In this document: positions 7,692 through 7,756 of the stretch, piece after piece
Numbering within the stretch: the first letter of the stretch is position 1
Layout of the letters: every line of letters begins with the position of its first letter
NCBI GenBank assembly: GCA_016297805.1
Contig: JAEDFX010000100.1
Location: forward strand, 1 to 7,756
DNA length: 7,756 nucleotides
Direction: 5' to 3'
From: Treponema sp.
Lineage (GTDB): Bacteria > Spirochaetota > Spirochaetia > Treponematales > Treponemataceae
Made by a program: the position numbers and the translations under genes
Notes under the pieces: model-generated
What the model was told of the DNA's origin: nothing
What the model saw: only the letters and a program-made list of their open reading frames with translations
The model's database searches: none

Positions 7692-7756
7692 TTACAAAGC
7701 CCCCTCATCTTCAATAAATCTATCAAAGTCGCTCTTGTATAATCTATCCTGCACAA
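7692..7756 (-). CDS. 3' end of an unidentified upstream gene (partial)
   Basis: Reading leftward from the right edge, one frame stays open for 20 codons and stops with TAA directly before the ATG of the helicase gene. The visible tail reads VQDRLYKSDFDRFIEDEGAL, a charged, soluble, helix-like C-terminus. The other frames are a poorer explanation: one meets TAG after three codons, and the other runs without its own stop into the helicase start. The stop codon and the next ATG are adjacent with zero spacing, and the helicase Shine-Dalgarno stretch lies inside these last codons. That is the usual sign of a cotranscribed, translationally coupled gene. I do not recognise the family from 20 residues. 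By position it is probably another component or regulator of the same system. That it is coding is fairly likely; its function is unknown. Confidence 0.6.
   Translation of the reverse strand, partial: VQDRLYKSDFDRFIEDEGAL
7700..7706 (-). promoter_or_regulatory. Ribosome binding site of the PLD-helicase gene
   Basis: On the minus strand GAGGGGG lies 8 bases upstream of the ATG at 7691, inside the last codons of the preceding gene. It supports this ATG as the start and suggests that translation is coupled to the upstream gene. Confidence 0.55.

Noticed and set aside
1..7756. Standard DISARM or BREX operon
   Set aside because: No DUF1998 (drmB), separate drmC-type PLD gene, pglZ or brxC-like gene is visible; genes outside the window could change this.

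Overview
The window is about 7.8 kb of AT-rich bacterial DNA in which every supported gene lies on the minus strand. Reading in the direction of transcription (from high to low coordinates) there are four genes. The first is the last 20 codons of an unidentified gene that enters from the right edge. The second is a complete 1183-residue protein that fuses a phospholipase D-like (HKD) domain to a SNF2/HepA-type superfamily 2 helicase. The third is a complete 500-residue Schlafen-AlbA_2/ATPase/winged-helix protein. The fourth is the first 876 residues of a large Eco57I-type adenine DNA methyltransferase that runs off the left edge.

The junctions are very tight: a stop codon directly abutting the next ATG, an 11-base gap, and an ATGA overlap. 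Each start has a Shine-Dalgarno-like purine stretch, and no terminator or promoter is visible between genes. This is therefore one operon whose promoter and first gene(s), and whose 3' end, lie outside the window.

The gene set points to a restriction-modification-like defence island. The methyltransferase (motif I DPACGSGAF, motif IV NPPY) would mark self DNA. The helicase carries a candidate PLD nuclease and complete ATPase motifs and could translocate on and cut unmarked DNA. The AlbA_2/ATPase/HTH protein could regulate the operon or be an additional effector. It is not a textbook type I, II or III operon: no HsdS, HsdR or Res/Mod pair is visible. It also differs from DISARM as I know it, where the helicase and PLD protein are separate genes and a DUF1998 gene is present, and no PglZ-type BREX gene is seen. 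I cannot tell from the sequence whether the combination is already catalogued.

The most distinctive local features are a 12-bp tandem repeat encoding (VGVN)x4 just before the winged helix of the AlbA_2 protein, an apparently extra segment of about 110-120 residues inserted between two catalytic motifs of the methyltransferase, and conserved acidic residues in the AlbA_2 domain spaced as in Schlafen RNases.

The organism cannot be fixed. Low GC, AT-biased third positions and this style of AlbA_2 regulator with VGVN repeats would fit a host-associated Treponema or another low-GC anaerobe, but that is a weak inference. There is no intergenic stretch of any size: every base outside the coding regions belongs to the 11-base helicase/AlbA_2 gap.
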